Shown piece after piece: positions 33,606 to 42,919 of a stretch of DNA of 64,000 bases. The translations under genes and the position numbers were made by a program. The DNA is from Caminicella sporogenes DSM 14501 (GTDB taxonomy: Bacteria; Bacillota; Clostridia; Peptostreptococcales; Caminicellaceae): positions 62,001-126,000 of the forward strand of contig NZ_FRAJ01000008.1 in the NCBI RefSeq assembly GCF_900142285.1. Reading direction: 5' to 3'. Each line of letters starts with the position of its first letter. Position 1 is the first letter of the stretch. The notes below the pieces were generated by a model. That model was not told the origin of the DNA. It did not search any database and saw only the letters and a program-made list of their open reading frames with translations.

Positions 33606-35588
33606 CTAGTAACTTTTAATAAAATTTGGTACATCATCATCAAAATAACTTCCAACTATCATTTCACCATTTTTTAAATAAAATACCACAATATATTTTT
33701 TATTTTTAAGATAAGAACTTCTATAAGAAGCATTGTAAGTTCTTAATAATTCTTCAATTTTATTTTTATCTCTAATTTCTACTTTTTTACCTCTTATCAT
33801 TTCTAAATTATCAGCTATCTTATATATATTTTTTTCAACATCTTTTAACTCTTGTATATCCTTTACAACAGCATATTTAATATCATCAGGCATAACTCTT
33901 ACTTTTTCATAATATCCATTTTCTTTAAACCACTTTTCTAGTTCTTTATATGATTTTTTAAAATTTAAATACAATGTCTGTCTTTTAGTCCCACATATCT
34001 CACTTATACATCTAATATTAATTTCAGCCCAAGGTTCTTTAGTTGATATTATTTCATCATAAGTTTCATTTAATATATCTTTTTTCAGAGCTTCAACTAA
34101 TTCTCTTACCTTATCTTTATCTGATATTACTATATTTTTATTTATAATATTTACATAAATACTTATATCTGATATTTTATCCACATCTACTTTAAATATT
34201 TTATTTCTCTTTTTATATTCATGTGATTCATAAATTTCTCTTATATATGGATTATTATTAAACATCTTTTTAGGTATATTATATTCTCTTACTAATATTT
34301 TACCATTTTTTAATTTATATCCTATTGATATATGTTTTCTGCTTTCTTCTACAGGCATGTTTTGTATCTCAGATTTGTTATCTATTATCATTTTGTGTAA
34401 ATTTCTCACAGCTTTTATATTACTTTCACTGTGAAGTAATCCATAATCATTTTTTAATCTTATTTCTTCCAGATAAGAATCAAAATATACTGACTCTATT
34501 TTACTTATCTTAGGCAATCTTTTCTCATATCCTATTAAATCAAAGTCAACAATTGCGAAAAACAATCCTGCAATTATAATAAAAGGAAGCAATCCCCACA
34601 GTTTATTAAACACCCATATAGATTTTTCTATTATCATTTCTGCTATTATATACCCAAATACAGCTCCTATAAAAAATCCAAAATACAGCCAAAAAGAACT
34701 TTCTCTCCCTATAGCTGAAAAATATAATCCTCCTATAATCATTGTACAAAATGCTACACCATATTTAAATAGAGGCTTTAATATATCAAATGTTATACTA
34801 TCTCCAGCAGTCTCCAAATTTCTTTTATTGTATAAGTATTTTGAAACGAAAAATAATATAAACAATAATATTATATACCATATTATAATCATAATATTTT
34901 TTTCTTTATATAATTGATTAGTTACAGGTATTGCTTTAAAAGCAAAATCTTTAATAAATGTATCAGCCTCTGGAACAAATCCAAATAATATATTATCTAA
35001 TGCCATTAATACCAAACCTGTCAAACCTAAAGGTAAAAATAAAAATATCAAAGACAGTACAGACTGAATGAATGAAACACCGCTTATCATACCTGCAAAT
35101 ACTGTCATGAAAAGCACAGTATAATTTATAAGAAGTGTAATAAAAAACCATTTATATACATCACTCATAACTATCTTTTCACCAGTATATAATCCTTTAT
35201 AAACTAAAAACATAATTATAAAGTTTATAAAAACCGGAATAGAAATTATTATTAAATTAGATAATATATGACTGTTAAATAATATATTTCTTGTAAAAGG
35301 AAATGAATGTATCATTCCCGCTGAACTTTTCACCTGAATATATCTAAAAATAAGTGTCGCCAATAATATTGGAAATATCACAGAAAATGTAATCTGAAAT
35401 CCGTGGCTGTATATATTAAAATATCTTTCAATATTAAAATTTATCATATCTGACTCATTAGAACTAATCAAAAACATTATTGGACCGGTAAATATTAAGG
35501 CTAAAAAATATAATGCTCCTATTCCCCAAAATCTTTTTAAATCCTCTCTTATAATTCTCTTATTAAAATATGATATTGCTGATTTCAT
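33606..35588 (-). CDS. ABC transporter permease with C-terminal soluble domain (YtrC/DUF6449-like)
   Basis: A 660-residue protein: the N-terminal half (to about residue 350) has eight to ten membrane helices of the ABC-2 type (start AISYFNKRIIREDLKRFWGIG). The C-terminal 300 residues are soluble with repeated beta-alpha units and no recognisable catalytic motif, like DUF6449 extensions seen in YtrC-like permeases of Firmicutes. The GTG at 35597 is possible but ATG 35588 follows GGAGGTG at six bases. It overlaps the ATPase gene by 26 bases. Predicted to be part of an envelope-stress or antimicrobial response transporter. Confidence 0.85.
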   Translation of the reverse strand: MKSAISYFNKRIIREDLKRFWGIGALYFLALIFTGPIMFLISSNESDMINFNIERYFNIYSHGFQITFSVIFPILLATLIFRYIQVKSSAGMIHSFPFTRNILFNSHILSNLIIISIPVFINFIIMFLVYKGLYTGEKIVMSDVYKWFFITLLINYTVLFMTVFAGMISGVSFIQSVLSLIFLFLPLGLTGLVLMALDNILFGFVPEADTFIKDFAFKAIPVTNQLYKEKNIMIIIWYIILLFILFFVSKYLYNKRNLETAGDSITFDILKPLFKYGVAFCTMIIGGLYFSAIGRESSFWLYFGFFIGAVFGYIIAEMIIEKSIWVFNKLWGLLPFIIIAGLFFAIVDFDLIGYEKRLPKISKIESVYFDSYLEEIRLKNDYGLLHSESNIKAVRNLHKMIIDNKSEIQNMPVEESRKHISIGYKLKNGKILVREYNIPKKMFNNNPYIREIYESHEYKKRNKIFKVDVDKISDISIYVNIINKNIVISDKDKVRELVEALKKDILNETYDEIISTKEPWAEINIRCISEICGTKRQTLYLNFKKSYKELEKWFKENGYYEKVRVMPDDIKYAVVKDIQELKDVEKNIYKIADNLEMIRGKKVEIRDKNKIEELLRTYNASYRSSYLKNKKYIVVFYLKNGEMIVGSYFDDDVPNFIKSY

Positions 35589-36462
35589 ATCCTGCACCTC
35601 CTAACTCATATATAAATATTTCTTCTAGAGAAAGCGGTAGTATATCTAATATAACAGGTTTATATCTATTAAAGCTTGATATTATTCTTTCTTTTTCTCC
35701 TTTTACAATTAATAAATATACACTTCCACGCTTTTCTTTATGAAGTATTTCAAGTTCTTTATCTAAATTTATAGGAAAATCTTCTCTATATGCTACTTGT
35801 ATTTTGTGAACATCTGATTTTAAATCATCTAAATTGCTTTCTATAAGCATCTCACCTTTATGCATTATACCTACATAATCACATATATTTTCTAATTCTT
35901 TTAAATTATGTGATGAAACAAGTACAGTTGTTTCTCTTTCTGCTACATCTTCTACTACTAAATTCCAAACCTTTCTTCTCATCAAAGGGTCAAGACCGTC
36001 TATGGGCTCATCAAGTATTAATACTTCAGGCATACAAGACAAAGCAAGCCAAAAAGATACTTGTTTCTGCATACCTTTTGAAAGTTTATTTATCTTTCTG
36101 TTTTCATCTATTTTAAATACTTCATTTAATTTTTTATACCTCTCATCATTCCACTTTGGATATATACTTCTATAATAAGCTGCCATATCTTTAATCTTAT
36201 ACTGCGGAAAGAAATATAAATCATCAGGTATATAACCTATTTTTGATTTTATATTCACATTTTCATATACAGGTTCTCCTAATATTTCTATACTTCCTCT
36301 ATCCTGTTTATATATGCCTGTTAAATGTTTTATTAGTGTCGTTTTACCAGCTCCATTTGGTCCAACAAGTCCATATATAGAGCCTCTTTTAACTCTTAAA
36401 TTAACTTTATCTAAAGCCTTAAACTTGTTAAAATACTTATCTAAATTTTCTACTTTAATCAT
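35563..36462 (-). CDS. ABC transporter ATP-binding protein (YtrB-like)
   Basis: A 299-residue ABC ATPase: Walker A GPNGAGKTT (about residues 33-41), Q-loop GYIPDD, signature LSKGMQKQ, Walker B VLILDEPIDGLD and H-loop SSHN are all present. The signature is LSKGM rather than LSGGQ, as usual in the YtrB/CcmA group. It starts inside the end of the GntR gene (8-base overlap) and overlaps the permease gene, so all three are coupled. Confidence 0.92.
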   Translation of the reverse strand: MIKVENLDKYFNKFKALDKVNLRVKRGSIYGLVGPNGAGKTTLIKHLTGIYKQDRGSIEILGEPVYENVNIKSKIGYIPDDLYFFPQYKIKDMAAYYRSIYPKWNDERYKKLNEVFKIDENRKINKLSKGMQKQVSFWLALSCMPEVLILDEPIDGLDPLMRRKVWNLVVEDVAERETTVLVSSHNLKELENICDYVGIMHKGEMLIESNLDDLKSDVHKIQVAYREDFPINLDKELEILHKEKRGSVYLLIVKGEKERIISSFNRYKPVILDILPLSLEEIFIYELGGAGYEISNIIF

Positions 36463-36844
36463 TATCTTCTCCTCCTTTCACTCTATCATAAGTTTCTTCT
36501 AACAGTTTCATTAATTCTTCCTTTTCTAAACCTAAATATATCAATTCCGATAAATTCCTAATTATTTCATTTTTTAATCTCTCCACCTTCTTCTCATCCA
36601 CCTTTTCTATTTCCTTTGATACAAAACTCCCTCTTCCTCTTACGGAGTATATATATCCCTGTCTTTCAAGCTCTCTATATGCTTTTTGAATCGTATTTGG
36701 ATTTATAGTAAGCTCTTTTGCTAACTCCCTTACTGATGGAATTTTTTCGTCTGCCTTTAGTACATCATTTATTATTAACTGCTTAAATTTCTCCACAAGC
36801 TGTTCATATATAGGTTTTCTACTTTTTAAATCTATTTGTATCAT
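36455..36844 (-). CDS. GntR-family transcriptional regulator (YtrA subfamily)
   Basis: A 129-residue GntR regulator: winged-helix domain (IPSVRELAKELTINPNTIQKAYRELERQG at about 35-65) with the very short helical C-terminus that defines the YtrA subfamily. It is the first gene of the ABC operon, and a large inverted repeat sits over the predicted transcription start. In Bacillus subtilis YtrA represses such operons and is released by cell-wall antibiotics; the same is inferred here. Start ATG 36844 follows GGAGGTG. Confidence 0.93.
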   Translation of the reverse strand: MIQIDLKSRKPIYEQLVEKFKQLIINDVLKADEKIPSVRELAKELTINPNTIQKAYRELERQGYIYSVRGRGSFVSKEIEKVDEKKVERLKNEIIRNLSELIYLGLEKEELMKLLEETYDRVKGGEDND

Positions 36845-36864
36845 TTTGCACCTCCTCGCCTATG

Positions 36865-36899
36865 TAATAAGTGTACTATTAGTGTTAATACACTTATTA
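36865..36899. promoter_or_regulatory. YtrA-type operator
   Basis: Perfect 11-bp arms TAATAAGTGTA / TACACTTATTA separated by 13 bases, covering the expected transcription start of the GntR-ABC operon. The AGTGTA-type half-sites fit the YtrA family. Confidence 0.75.
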
Positions 36900-36927
36900 T
36901 TTTATTCTTTAACTGCACTTTTGTCAA
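36899..36927 (-). promoter_or_regulatory. Promoter of the YtrABC-like operon
   Basis: Minus-strand perfect TTGACA (36927-36922) and TAAAAT (36904-36899), 17-base spacer, immediately upstream of the operator. Confidence 0.75.
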
Positions 36928-36986
36928 TATAAAAATAAAAAATTTCCATATTTACCTTTAAATCAAAAATTAAAAAATGCTCTAAA

Positions 36987-37021
36987 TAAAAAAAAGGTAA
37001 GTATTTTAATCAATACCTACC
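36987..37021 (-). terminator. Terminator of the cadCA-like operon
   Basis: GGTA-GTATT/AATAC-TACC stem overlapping the last codons of the P-type ATPase, followed on the minus strand by eight T residues. Confidence 0.65.
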
Positions 37022-39126
37022 CTTAAAACTCTCATTGCATTAAGAATTGCCAATAAAGCAACTCCTACATCAGCAAATACCGCTTCCCACATAGTTGCAT
37101 ATCCTATTGCCCCTAAAAGTAATACAATACCTTTAATTCCTAATGAAAATATTATATTCTGCCATACTATTTTCTTAGTTCTTCTAGCTATTTTAATAGC
37201 ATTAATAAGTTTTGAAGGTTCATCTGTCATAATAACTACATCTGATGCTTCAATAGCAGCATCAGACCCCAAAGCACCCATAGCTACACCAATATCTGCT
37301 CTAGCAAGAACAGGTGCATCATTTATACCATCACCAACAAATACTAATTTTCCTTTGGTTTTCTTTTCCCTTTCTAAACTTTCTATCTTCTCAACTTTAT
37401 CTTGAGGTAAAAGTTCTGAGTAAACTTTATCTATACCTAATTTTTCCGCTATTTTATTCGCTACATTTTTATTATCTCCTGTAAACATTACAATATTATT
37501 TATACCTAAACTTTTAAGTCCTTTAATAGCTCTCTCTGAATCTTTTTTTATTTCATCAGATATAACTATATATCCTGCATATTGTTTATCTACTGCTATA
37601 TATACTACAGTTCCAAAAGCATTTATTTTTTCATATCTAATTTTCTCTCTTTCCATGAGCTTATCATTACCTACTAAAATTTCTTTACCTCTTATTGTAG
37701 CCTTTATACCACATCCAGATATTTCATTATAATTTTTAATATATTCTTTTATTATTTCTTTATCATATTTTTTTAAAATAGATTTAGCTATAGGATGATT
37801 AGAATAACTCTCAGCATAAGCAGCATACTCCAATAGTTCACTTTTATTTATACTACCTTTCTCTCTTATTTCTACAACTTTGAATACTCCTTTAGTCAAA
37901 GTACCTGTTTTATCAAATACAACTGTATCTACATCATTAAGCCCTTCTAAATAATTTCCTCCTTTAATCAAAATTCCATTTTTTGAAGCTCCTCCTATTC
38001 CTCCAAAAAAACCAAGAGGTATAGATACCACAAGAGCACATGGACAAGATACTACTAAAAATACTAATGCTCTATATATCCAATCTGAAAATTTGGCATT
38101 ATTTAAAAAAATAGGTGGAATTAATGCTATAGCTAATGCACTAAAAACTACAAATGGCGTATAATATCTTGCAAATTTTGTAATGAAATTTTCAGTTTTA
38201 GCTTTTTTACTACTTGCATTTTGTACTAAATTTAAAATTTTTGATACTGTAGACTCTCCAAATTCTTTAGATACTTTTACAGTTAAAACTCCATTTTTAT
38301 TCACAAAACCACTTAAAACTTCATTTCCTTTTTTCACTTTTCTAGGAATTGACTCTCCAGTTAAAGCTGCTGTATCTACCATAGATTCTCCTTCTACAAT
38401 AATACCATCTAGAGGAATTTTTTCACCCGGTTTTACAATAATTAAATCCCCTATCTTTACTTTGTCAGGTAAAACTTTTTCTATTTTTTCTCCAGTTTTT
38501 AAATTTGCATAATCAGGTCTTATGTCCATAAGCTCTGTAATAGACTTTCTCGACTTATTAACTGCTAAATTTTGCATAAATTCTCCTATTTGATAAAATA
38601 ACATAACAGCTACACCTTCTGGATATTCTCCAATAGCAAACGCTCCTATAGTAGCTATTACCATCAAAAAATTTTCATCAAAAATTTGACCTCTTTGTAT
38701 ATTTTTAATTGCCTTAAATAATATTTTTCCACCTATCAATAAATAACTTGCTAAAAATAAACTTATTTTAAGCCAAAATGAAAATTTTAATATTACAGCT
38801 ATAATAAAAATTACTGCTCCTATTATCATAGGAATAAATTCTCTTTTAAAACTATTTTTTGCTATATTTCCCTTCTTGTTATAATGATATATTTTTTCCT
38901 TGACTACTACATGAGGTTCATATCTGTTAACTATATTCTTTATAGCTGAAATAGTAGATTTTGTTTTCTTATTATCCTTAACTTCAACAGTTAATGTCTT
39001 AGTAACAAAATTCAAATTTGCTGATTTCACATCACCAATTTCATTTACCTTTGCCTCTATTTTAGAAGCACAATTAGCACAATCAAGTCCTTCTAAAATC
39101 AATTCAACTTTTGAACTAGCTGACAT
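37006..39126 (-). CDS. cadA: Heavy-metal translocating P-type ATPase (CadA/ZntA-like)
   Basis: A 706-residue P1B-type ATPase. It has an N-terminal HMA domain with GLDCANCAS (metal CxxC), the membrane motif SCPCALVVS (CPC about residues 359-361), the phosphorylation site DKTGTLTKG (Asp about 403), the HP-locus SNHPIAKS and the hinge GDGINDAPVLARADIG. The CPC motif and HMA type fit P1B-2 exporters for zinc, cadmium and lead. It follows a CadC-like sensor by 21 bases. Metal choice is inferred from the regulator. Confidence 0.94.
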   Translation of the reverse strand: MSASSKVELILEGLDCANCASKIEAKVNEIGDVKSANLNFVTKTLTVEVKDNKKTKSTISAIKNIVNRYEPHVVVKEKIYHYNKKGNIAKNSFKREFIPMIIGAVIFIIAVILKFSFWLKISLFLASYLLIGGKILFKAIKNIQRGQIFDENFLMVIATIGAFAIGEYPEGVAVMLFYQIGEFMQNLAVNKSRKSITELMDIRPDYANLKTGEKIEKVLPDKVKIGDLIIVKPGEKIPLDGIIVEGESMVDTAALTGESIPRKVKKGNEVLSGFVNKNGVLTVKVSKEFGESTVSKILNLVQNASSKKAKTENFITKFARYYTPFVVFSALAIALIPPIFLNNAKFSDWIYRALVFLVVSCPCALVVSIPLGFFGGIGGASKNGILIKGGNYLEGLNDVDTVVFDKTGTLTKGVFKVVEIREKGSINKSELLEYAAYAESYSNHPIAKSILKKYDKEIIKEYIKNYNEISGCGIKATIRGKEILVGNDKLMEREKIRYEKINAFGTVVYIAVDKQYAGYIVISDEIKKDSERAIKGLKSLGINNIVMFTGDNKNVANKIAEKLGIDKVYSELLPQDKVEKIESLEREKKTKGKLVFVGDGINDAPVLARADIGVAMGALGSDAAIEASDVVIMTDEPSKLINAIKIARRTKKIVWQNIIFSLGIKGIVLLLGAIGYATMWEAVFADVGVALLAILNAMRVLRVGID

Positions 39127-39147
39127 AAAATGATATCTCCTCTCAAA

Positions 39148-39513
39148 TTATTTATGATTAATATGAATAAGCCCTTGAGCAAATATATTTTTCACATGGT
39201 CATCATCAAGTGAATAATAAACTACTTTTCCTTCTTTTCTGTATTTAACAAGACCTGAAGTCTTTAAAATCCTTAATTGATGAGAAATTGCCGACTGAGT
39301 CATACCTAATAGAGCAGCTATGTCGCAAACGCACATCTCTTCTTCAAATAGAGCATAAAGAATCTTTATTCTCGTACTATCTCCAAAGACTTTAAAAAGT
39401 TCTGCTAGATCATATAAAAGTTCATCTTTAGGCATTTTTTCTTTGACTTTTGTAACTATATCTTCATGAATTACAATGCAATTACACATTTCTATATTAG
39501 ACTTTTTACTCAA
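39148..39513 (-). CDS. cadC: ArsR/SmtB-family metal sensor (CadC-like)
   Basis: A 121-residue winged-helix repressor. The metal sites of CadC can be seen: the N-terminal Cys pair in EMCNCIVIHE plus the alpha-3 Cys pair in EEMCVCDIAALL (alpha3N cadmium/lead site), and a C-terminal D-x-H...H pattern in DDDHVKNIFAQGLIHINH (alpha5 zinc site). The recognition helix is TQSAISHQLRILKTSG. No ATG is well placed; the TTG at 39513 sits behind AAAGGAGTG, so I chose it. It is predicted to repress its own operon until Cd, Pb or Zn binds. Confidence 0.9.
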   Translation of the reverse strand: MSKKSNIEMCNCIVIHEDIVTKVKEKMPKDELLYDLAELFKVFGDSTRIKILYALFEEEMCVCDIAALLGMTQSAISHQLRILKTSGLVKYRKEGKVVYYSLDDDHVKNIFAQGLIHINHK

Positions 39514-39532
39514 TATATTCACTCCTTTCAAT

Positions 39533-39552
39533 ATATGAATAATTGTTCATAT
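39533..39552. promoter_or_regulatory. CadC/ArsR-type operator
   Basis: Inverted repeat ATATGAAT-AATT-GTTCATAT, the classic ArsR/SmtB-family site, over the expected transcription start and 20 bases upstream of the cadC start. Confidence 0.8.
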
Positions 39553-39557
39553 GTTTT

Positions 39558-39586
39558 ATTATATGTCTTTTTTTCTTAAATATCAA
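39558..39586 (-). promoter_or_regulatory. Promoter of the cadCA-like operon
   Basis: Minus-strand TTGATA (39586-39581) and perfect TATAAT (39563-39558), 17-base spacer, next to the operator. Confidence 0.7.
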
Positions 39587-39621
39587 CATATTTTTAAAAA
39601 ATTCAAATTTCCAAAATAAAA

Positions 39622-39660
39622 AAAATGTCTACCTTCTACTTAATTAGAGGTAAACATTTT
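39622..39660 (-). terminator. Terminator of the GGDEF-EAL gene
   Basis: Stem AAATGTxTACCTCT with its complement (two mismatches), overlapping the gene's last codons and followed on the minus strand by eight T residues. Confidence 0.7.
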
Positions 39661-41730
39661 TTCTATTTCTTCTGATGGTACAGGCTTACTAAAATAATAG
39701 CCTTGCCCTATATCACAAGATTTTTGCTTTAATAATTCTAATTGTCTATATGTTTCTATTCCTTCAGCTATCACTCTTAATTTTAAATCATGTGCTAGTT
39801 TTATAATAGATTGTACAATATACCGTTCATTCCTGTTTTCATCTTCAATGTATCTTATAAATTCTCTATCTATTTTTAATGAATCTATTGATAACCTATT
39901 TAAATACGTCAAAGACGAATAACCTGTTCCAAAATCATCTAATGCTATAGAAAACCCTAATTTTTTTAGCCTATTTATAGCTTCTATTGCTTGCTGCAAA
40001 TCCGATATTAATGCAGTTTCTGTTATTTCTATTTCTAATTTACAGCTCTCAATACTACATTTATTTAAAATTTTTTCGAATTTTGAAATAAATCCTTCCT
40101 TAGTAAGTGTAGTACTGGATATGTTTATAGAAACTTTTATTTGCTCAAATCCCTTTACCTCCCACTCTCTTTTTTGTCTACACACTGTTTCAATAATCCA
40201 TTCTTCAATTTCATCTATATATCCCAATTCTTCTGCTAGTGGAATAAAATCTAACGGCGGAATAAATCCTTTTTGAGGATGATACCACCTTATTAAAGCT
40301 TCTACTCCTACTATTTTATCTGTCTTTAAATCAATTAATGGCTGATAATACAAAACAAATTCTTTATTTTCAATAGCTTTTCTTAAATCATCACTCATCT
40401 CAATATATTTCAAAGTCTTATCATACATATCCTTACTGTAAAATTTGTAACTATTCTTCCCGCTCTCTTTTGCCTTATACATAGCAGTTTCTGCATTTTT
40501 TAAAAGAGTTTCATAATCTTTACCATCATAAGGATATAAGGCTATTCCCTTGCTTACTGTTATAAAATATTCATGTTCATTATAATTCCATGAAATTCCT
40601 AATTTTTCACTTAATTCATTTACTTTTTTTATTATATTATTTTCATCTGATACATCTTTTAATAATATAGCAAAGCCATCTCCACTCATTCTTCCATAAA
40701 AGTCCGGAAAATGAACATTAGTCTTTATTATATATGCAAGTTTTTTAAGTAGAATATCTCCTGCTTTATGTCCTAAAATATCATTCACATATTTAAAATT
40801 ATCAATATCAAAATATATAAGAGCCATTTTAGAATTTTTATCAGTATTTTGATTTATAGCTTCATTAACCATCTTCTCAAACATATTTGCATTTGGCAAT
40901 CCTGTCAAAGTATCATAATAAGCCAAATGCTTCAATTTTTTTACTAATAGCTTCATCTGAGTAATATCTATTCCAATTGCAACTAATCCTATTATATTTC
41001 CCATCGAATCTTTTAAAACACTATTATTCCACAATATATCAATTATTCTTCCATCTTTAGTTAATATCTTATTTTCCTGATTTTGAACTACCTCTCCATT
41101 TACAATCCTTTTAAGAAGCTCTCTTGTATAATCTTTCTTGTCTTCTGGAATAAATATATCCAACCATTTCTTACCTATGACTTCGTTTTCTAAATAACCT
41201 GTCAACCTTTCTGCAAATGGATTAAATCTCTTAATTGTACCATCTTTATTTAAAACGACAACAACAGCATAAGTATTTTTTATTATACTATCAGATAATT
41301 CTTTTTCCTGTCTTAATTTTTCCAAAACTAATTGAAGTTCTTCATATCTACTGTTTAATTCTTCATCCATAGTAGTTAACTCTTCATATGTAGCAGACAA
41401 ATCTTCATAACCTTTGTGAATTGTATCCAAAGATTTTTTAAATAAATCTATCTTATTGTAAATTATTAAATAAAACAATATACTTGTTATTACTATGTAA
41501 AACCATCCTTTATAAATTTGAATTTTATTGTAAATATCAATATCTTTAACAAATAAACTTAATATTCCATCAGATAATATAATCCAACTAAATCCAAAAA
41601 CTATATAAACAATTATTATTTTTAAAGTTTCAATCTTAGGTTTTAATTGCTCTTTCTGTTTCAAATATTCAAAATATTGTTTTTGTATTCTTTTTATCTT
41701 TTTTTCAAAAAAATTTATATTTTTTTTCAT
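39640..41730 (-). CDS. PAS-GGDEF-EAL protein, predicted c-di-GMP phosphodiesterase with degenerate GGDEF
   Basis: A 696-residue membrane signalling protein. Two membrane helices (about residues 35-60 and 72-90) are followed by a coiled coil (about 100-140), a PAS domain (about 145-262), a GGDEF domain (about 270-430) and an EAL domain (about 445-690). The GGDEF signature reads SGDGF (in RMSGDGFAIL, about 348-353), so the cyclase site has lost key residues and is probably inactive or only binds GTP. The EAL motifs EALIRW (about 477), EITETALI, LDDFGTGYSS and AEGIET are intact, so phosphodiesterase activity is likely. It is a single-gene unit. Confidence 0.92.
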   Translation of the reverse strand: MKKNINFFEKKIKRIQKQYFEYLKQKEQLKPKIETLKIIIVYIVFGFSWIILSDGILSLFVKDIDIYNKIQIYKGWFYIVITSILFYLIIYNKIDLFKKSLDTIHKGYEDLSATYEELTTMDEELNSRYEELQLVLEKLRQEKELSDSIIKNTYAVVVVLNKDGTIKRFNPFAERLTGYLENEVIGKKWLDIFIPEDKKDYTRELLKRIVNGEVVQNQENKILTKDGRIIDILWNNSVLKDSMGNIIGLVAIGIDITQMKLLVKKLKHLAYYDTLTGLPNANMFEKMVNEAINQNTDKNSKMALIYFDIDNFKYVNDILGHKAGDILLKKLAYIIKTNVHFPDFYGRMSGDGFAILLKDVSDENNIIKKVNELSEKLGISWNYNEHEYFITVSKGIALYPYDGKDYETLLKNAETAMYKAKESGKNSYKFYSKDMYDKTLKYIEMSDDLRKAIENKEFVLYYQPLIDLKTDKIVGVEALIRWYHPQKGFIPPLDFIPLAEELGYIDEIEEWIIETVCRQKREWEVKGFEQIKVSINISSTTLTKEGFISKFEKILNKCSIESCKLEIEITETALISDLQQAIEAINRLKKLGFSIALDDFGTGYSSLTYLNRLSIDSLKIDREFIRYIEDENRNERYIVQSIIKLAHDLKLRVIAEGIETYRQLELLKQKSCDIGQGYYFSKPVPSEEIEKMFTSN

Positions 41731-41884
41731 AACTTATTCCTCGCATTTGGATAAGTATAATTTTACACTATATAGGTATATATACCCAATATTAAATCTT
41801 TTAATCTTATTTTGTAAAAATATTACATATTTTTTTGTTCATTAAATAGTATTATTAATTTAAATATTATATGACTTTATAAAA

Positions 41885-41931
41885 ATAAAATGAAGTGGCA
41901 AAATCAAATTTATTTTACCACTTCATTTTAT
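41885..41931 (-). terminator. Terminator of the DUF2680 gene
   Basis: Perfect 14-bp arms ATAAAATGAAGTGG and complement, 19-base AT-rich loop, followed on the minus strand by TTTTTATAAAG. It starts just after the gene. Confidence 0.75.
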
Positions 41932-41938
41932 ATAAAAT

Positions 41939-42331
41939 CTATTTATTTTCCATCATGTTTCTAAAACCTCTAAAGTTTTTATTTCCTCTTTTAAATCCTT
42001 GCCCTCTACCAAATCCTATACCAAGTCTTTCATTTTTTTCTCTATTTTCACCTGGTGTAGTACAATTTTTCATTCTTTCTGTAATTAATTTCTTATAGTT
42101 TTCTCCAGCTTCTTTTGTTAATCTACCATCTTCAACCATTTGATCAATTAATTTGATTTTTTGTTCAAGCAACTGTTCAACTGAAATATTTGATTTGTAA
42201 AGCATCATACCATTTCCTCTTCCAAAGGTAGTATTTGTATTTACTGTACTGTTTTCTGCTGCAAATACAGCTCCAATACTACCTAGTGTCAAAGCAGCTC
42301 CTAAAGTTAATGTTAAAAGTTTTTTCTTCAT
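41939..42331 (-). CDS. Secreted DUF2680 (YckD-like) protein
   Basis: A 130-residue exported protein: signal peptide with cleavage near VFA-AEN (residue 24), a short linker, a helical DUF2680-like segment (about 50-90, LLEQKIKLIDQMVEDGRLTKEAGENYKKLI) and a Gly/Arg/Phe/Asn-rich C-terminus (GFGRGQGFKRGNKNF). The function of the family is unknown. A GGAG ribosome binding site precedes the ATG. It is a single-gene unit. Confidence 0.82.
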   Translation of the reverse strand: MKKKLLTLTLGAALTLGSIGAVFAAENSTVNTNTTFGRGNGMMLYKSNISVEQLLEQKIKLIDQMVEDGRLTKEAGENYKKLITERMKNCTTPGENREKNERLGIGFGRGQGFKRGNKNFRGFRNMMENK

Positions 42332-42501
42332 TTAACTCATCTCCTTTTTATTTTTTATTTGTTTTACTAATCTTATTATATAGATGAGTTATGAAGAAAA
42401 TATGAAGACATAAAATTTTTTCTAATAAATATAAATAATTAATATAAAAAATTATTTAGTATATTAAATTTTTATTATTTTAAAAATTTAAGCATATTTA
42501 C

Positions 42502-42529
42502 TTGAATAAAATACCTTTTATGTTATACT
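42502..42529 (+). promoter_or_regulatory. Promoter of the small Cys-rich protein gene
   Basis: TTGAAT (42502-42507) and TATACT (42524-42529) with a 16-base spacer, about 40 bases before the GGGGGG ribosome binding site. Confidence 0.55.
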
Positions 42530-42575
42530 AAACATGATAATTTTTTGTCAAAACAAAAAGTAAAGGGGGGAAAGT

Positions 42576-42794
42576 ATGCCTAATTGTCCATCTTTATCTT
42601 CTTGTCCGTTTTTTAACGACAAAATGTGCTCTAGACCAGCTTTAGCAGAAATGTATAAAAAACGTTACTGTAAAGGTAATTATGAAATCTGTGCACGATT
42701 TAAAGTTTCCAAGGCACTTGGAAAAGAACATGTTCCTAATGATTTATTTCCCAATCAATCTGATAAGGCAGAAAATCTAATTAATCGCAAGTAA
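42576..42794 (+). CDS. Small Cys-rich protein, possible metal/Fe-S binding
   Basis: A 72-residue protein with five Cys in its first half: positions 4, 10, 18, 32 and 39 (NCPSLSSCPFFND, KMCSRP, RYCKGNYEICARF). The CPFFND...YCKGNYEICAR pattern resembles small cysteine domains found alone or fused to signalling proteins in anaerobes, but I cannot name a family. A strong GGGGGG ribosome binding site and an upstream promoter support that it is a real gene, and a perfect hairpin follows it. It is one of few genes on the plus strand here. Confidence 0.75.
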   Translation: MPNCPSLSSCPFFNDKMCSRPALAEMYKKRYCKGNYEICARFKVSKALGKEHVPNDLFPNQSDKAENLINRK

Positions 42795-42804
42795 TCTATT
42801 AACT

Positions 42805-42831
42805 GAGTTGTACAAAAATTTTGTACAACTC
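42805..42831. terminator. Hairpin between convergent genes
   Basis: GAGTTGTACAAAA and TTTTGTACAACTC form a perfect 13-bp inverted repeat around one base, placed after the plus-strand Cys-rich gene and the minus-strand gene at 42920. No long T-run is present, so efficiency is uncertain. Confidence 0.55.
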
Positions 42832-42919
42832 GAACAAATCAATTCTCATTTCAACATATTCTGTCTATTGATATAGACCTTATATCAGGTTTCATACTTT
42901 CCATGGTAAAATAATAAAA

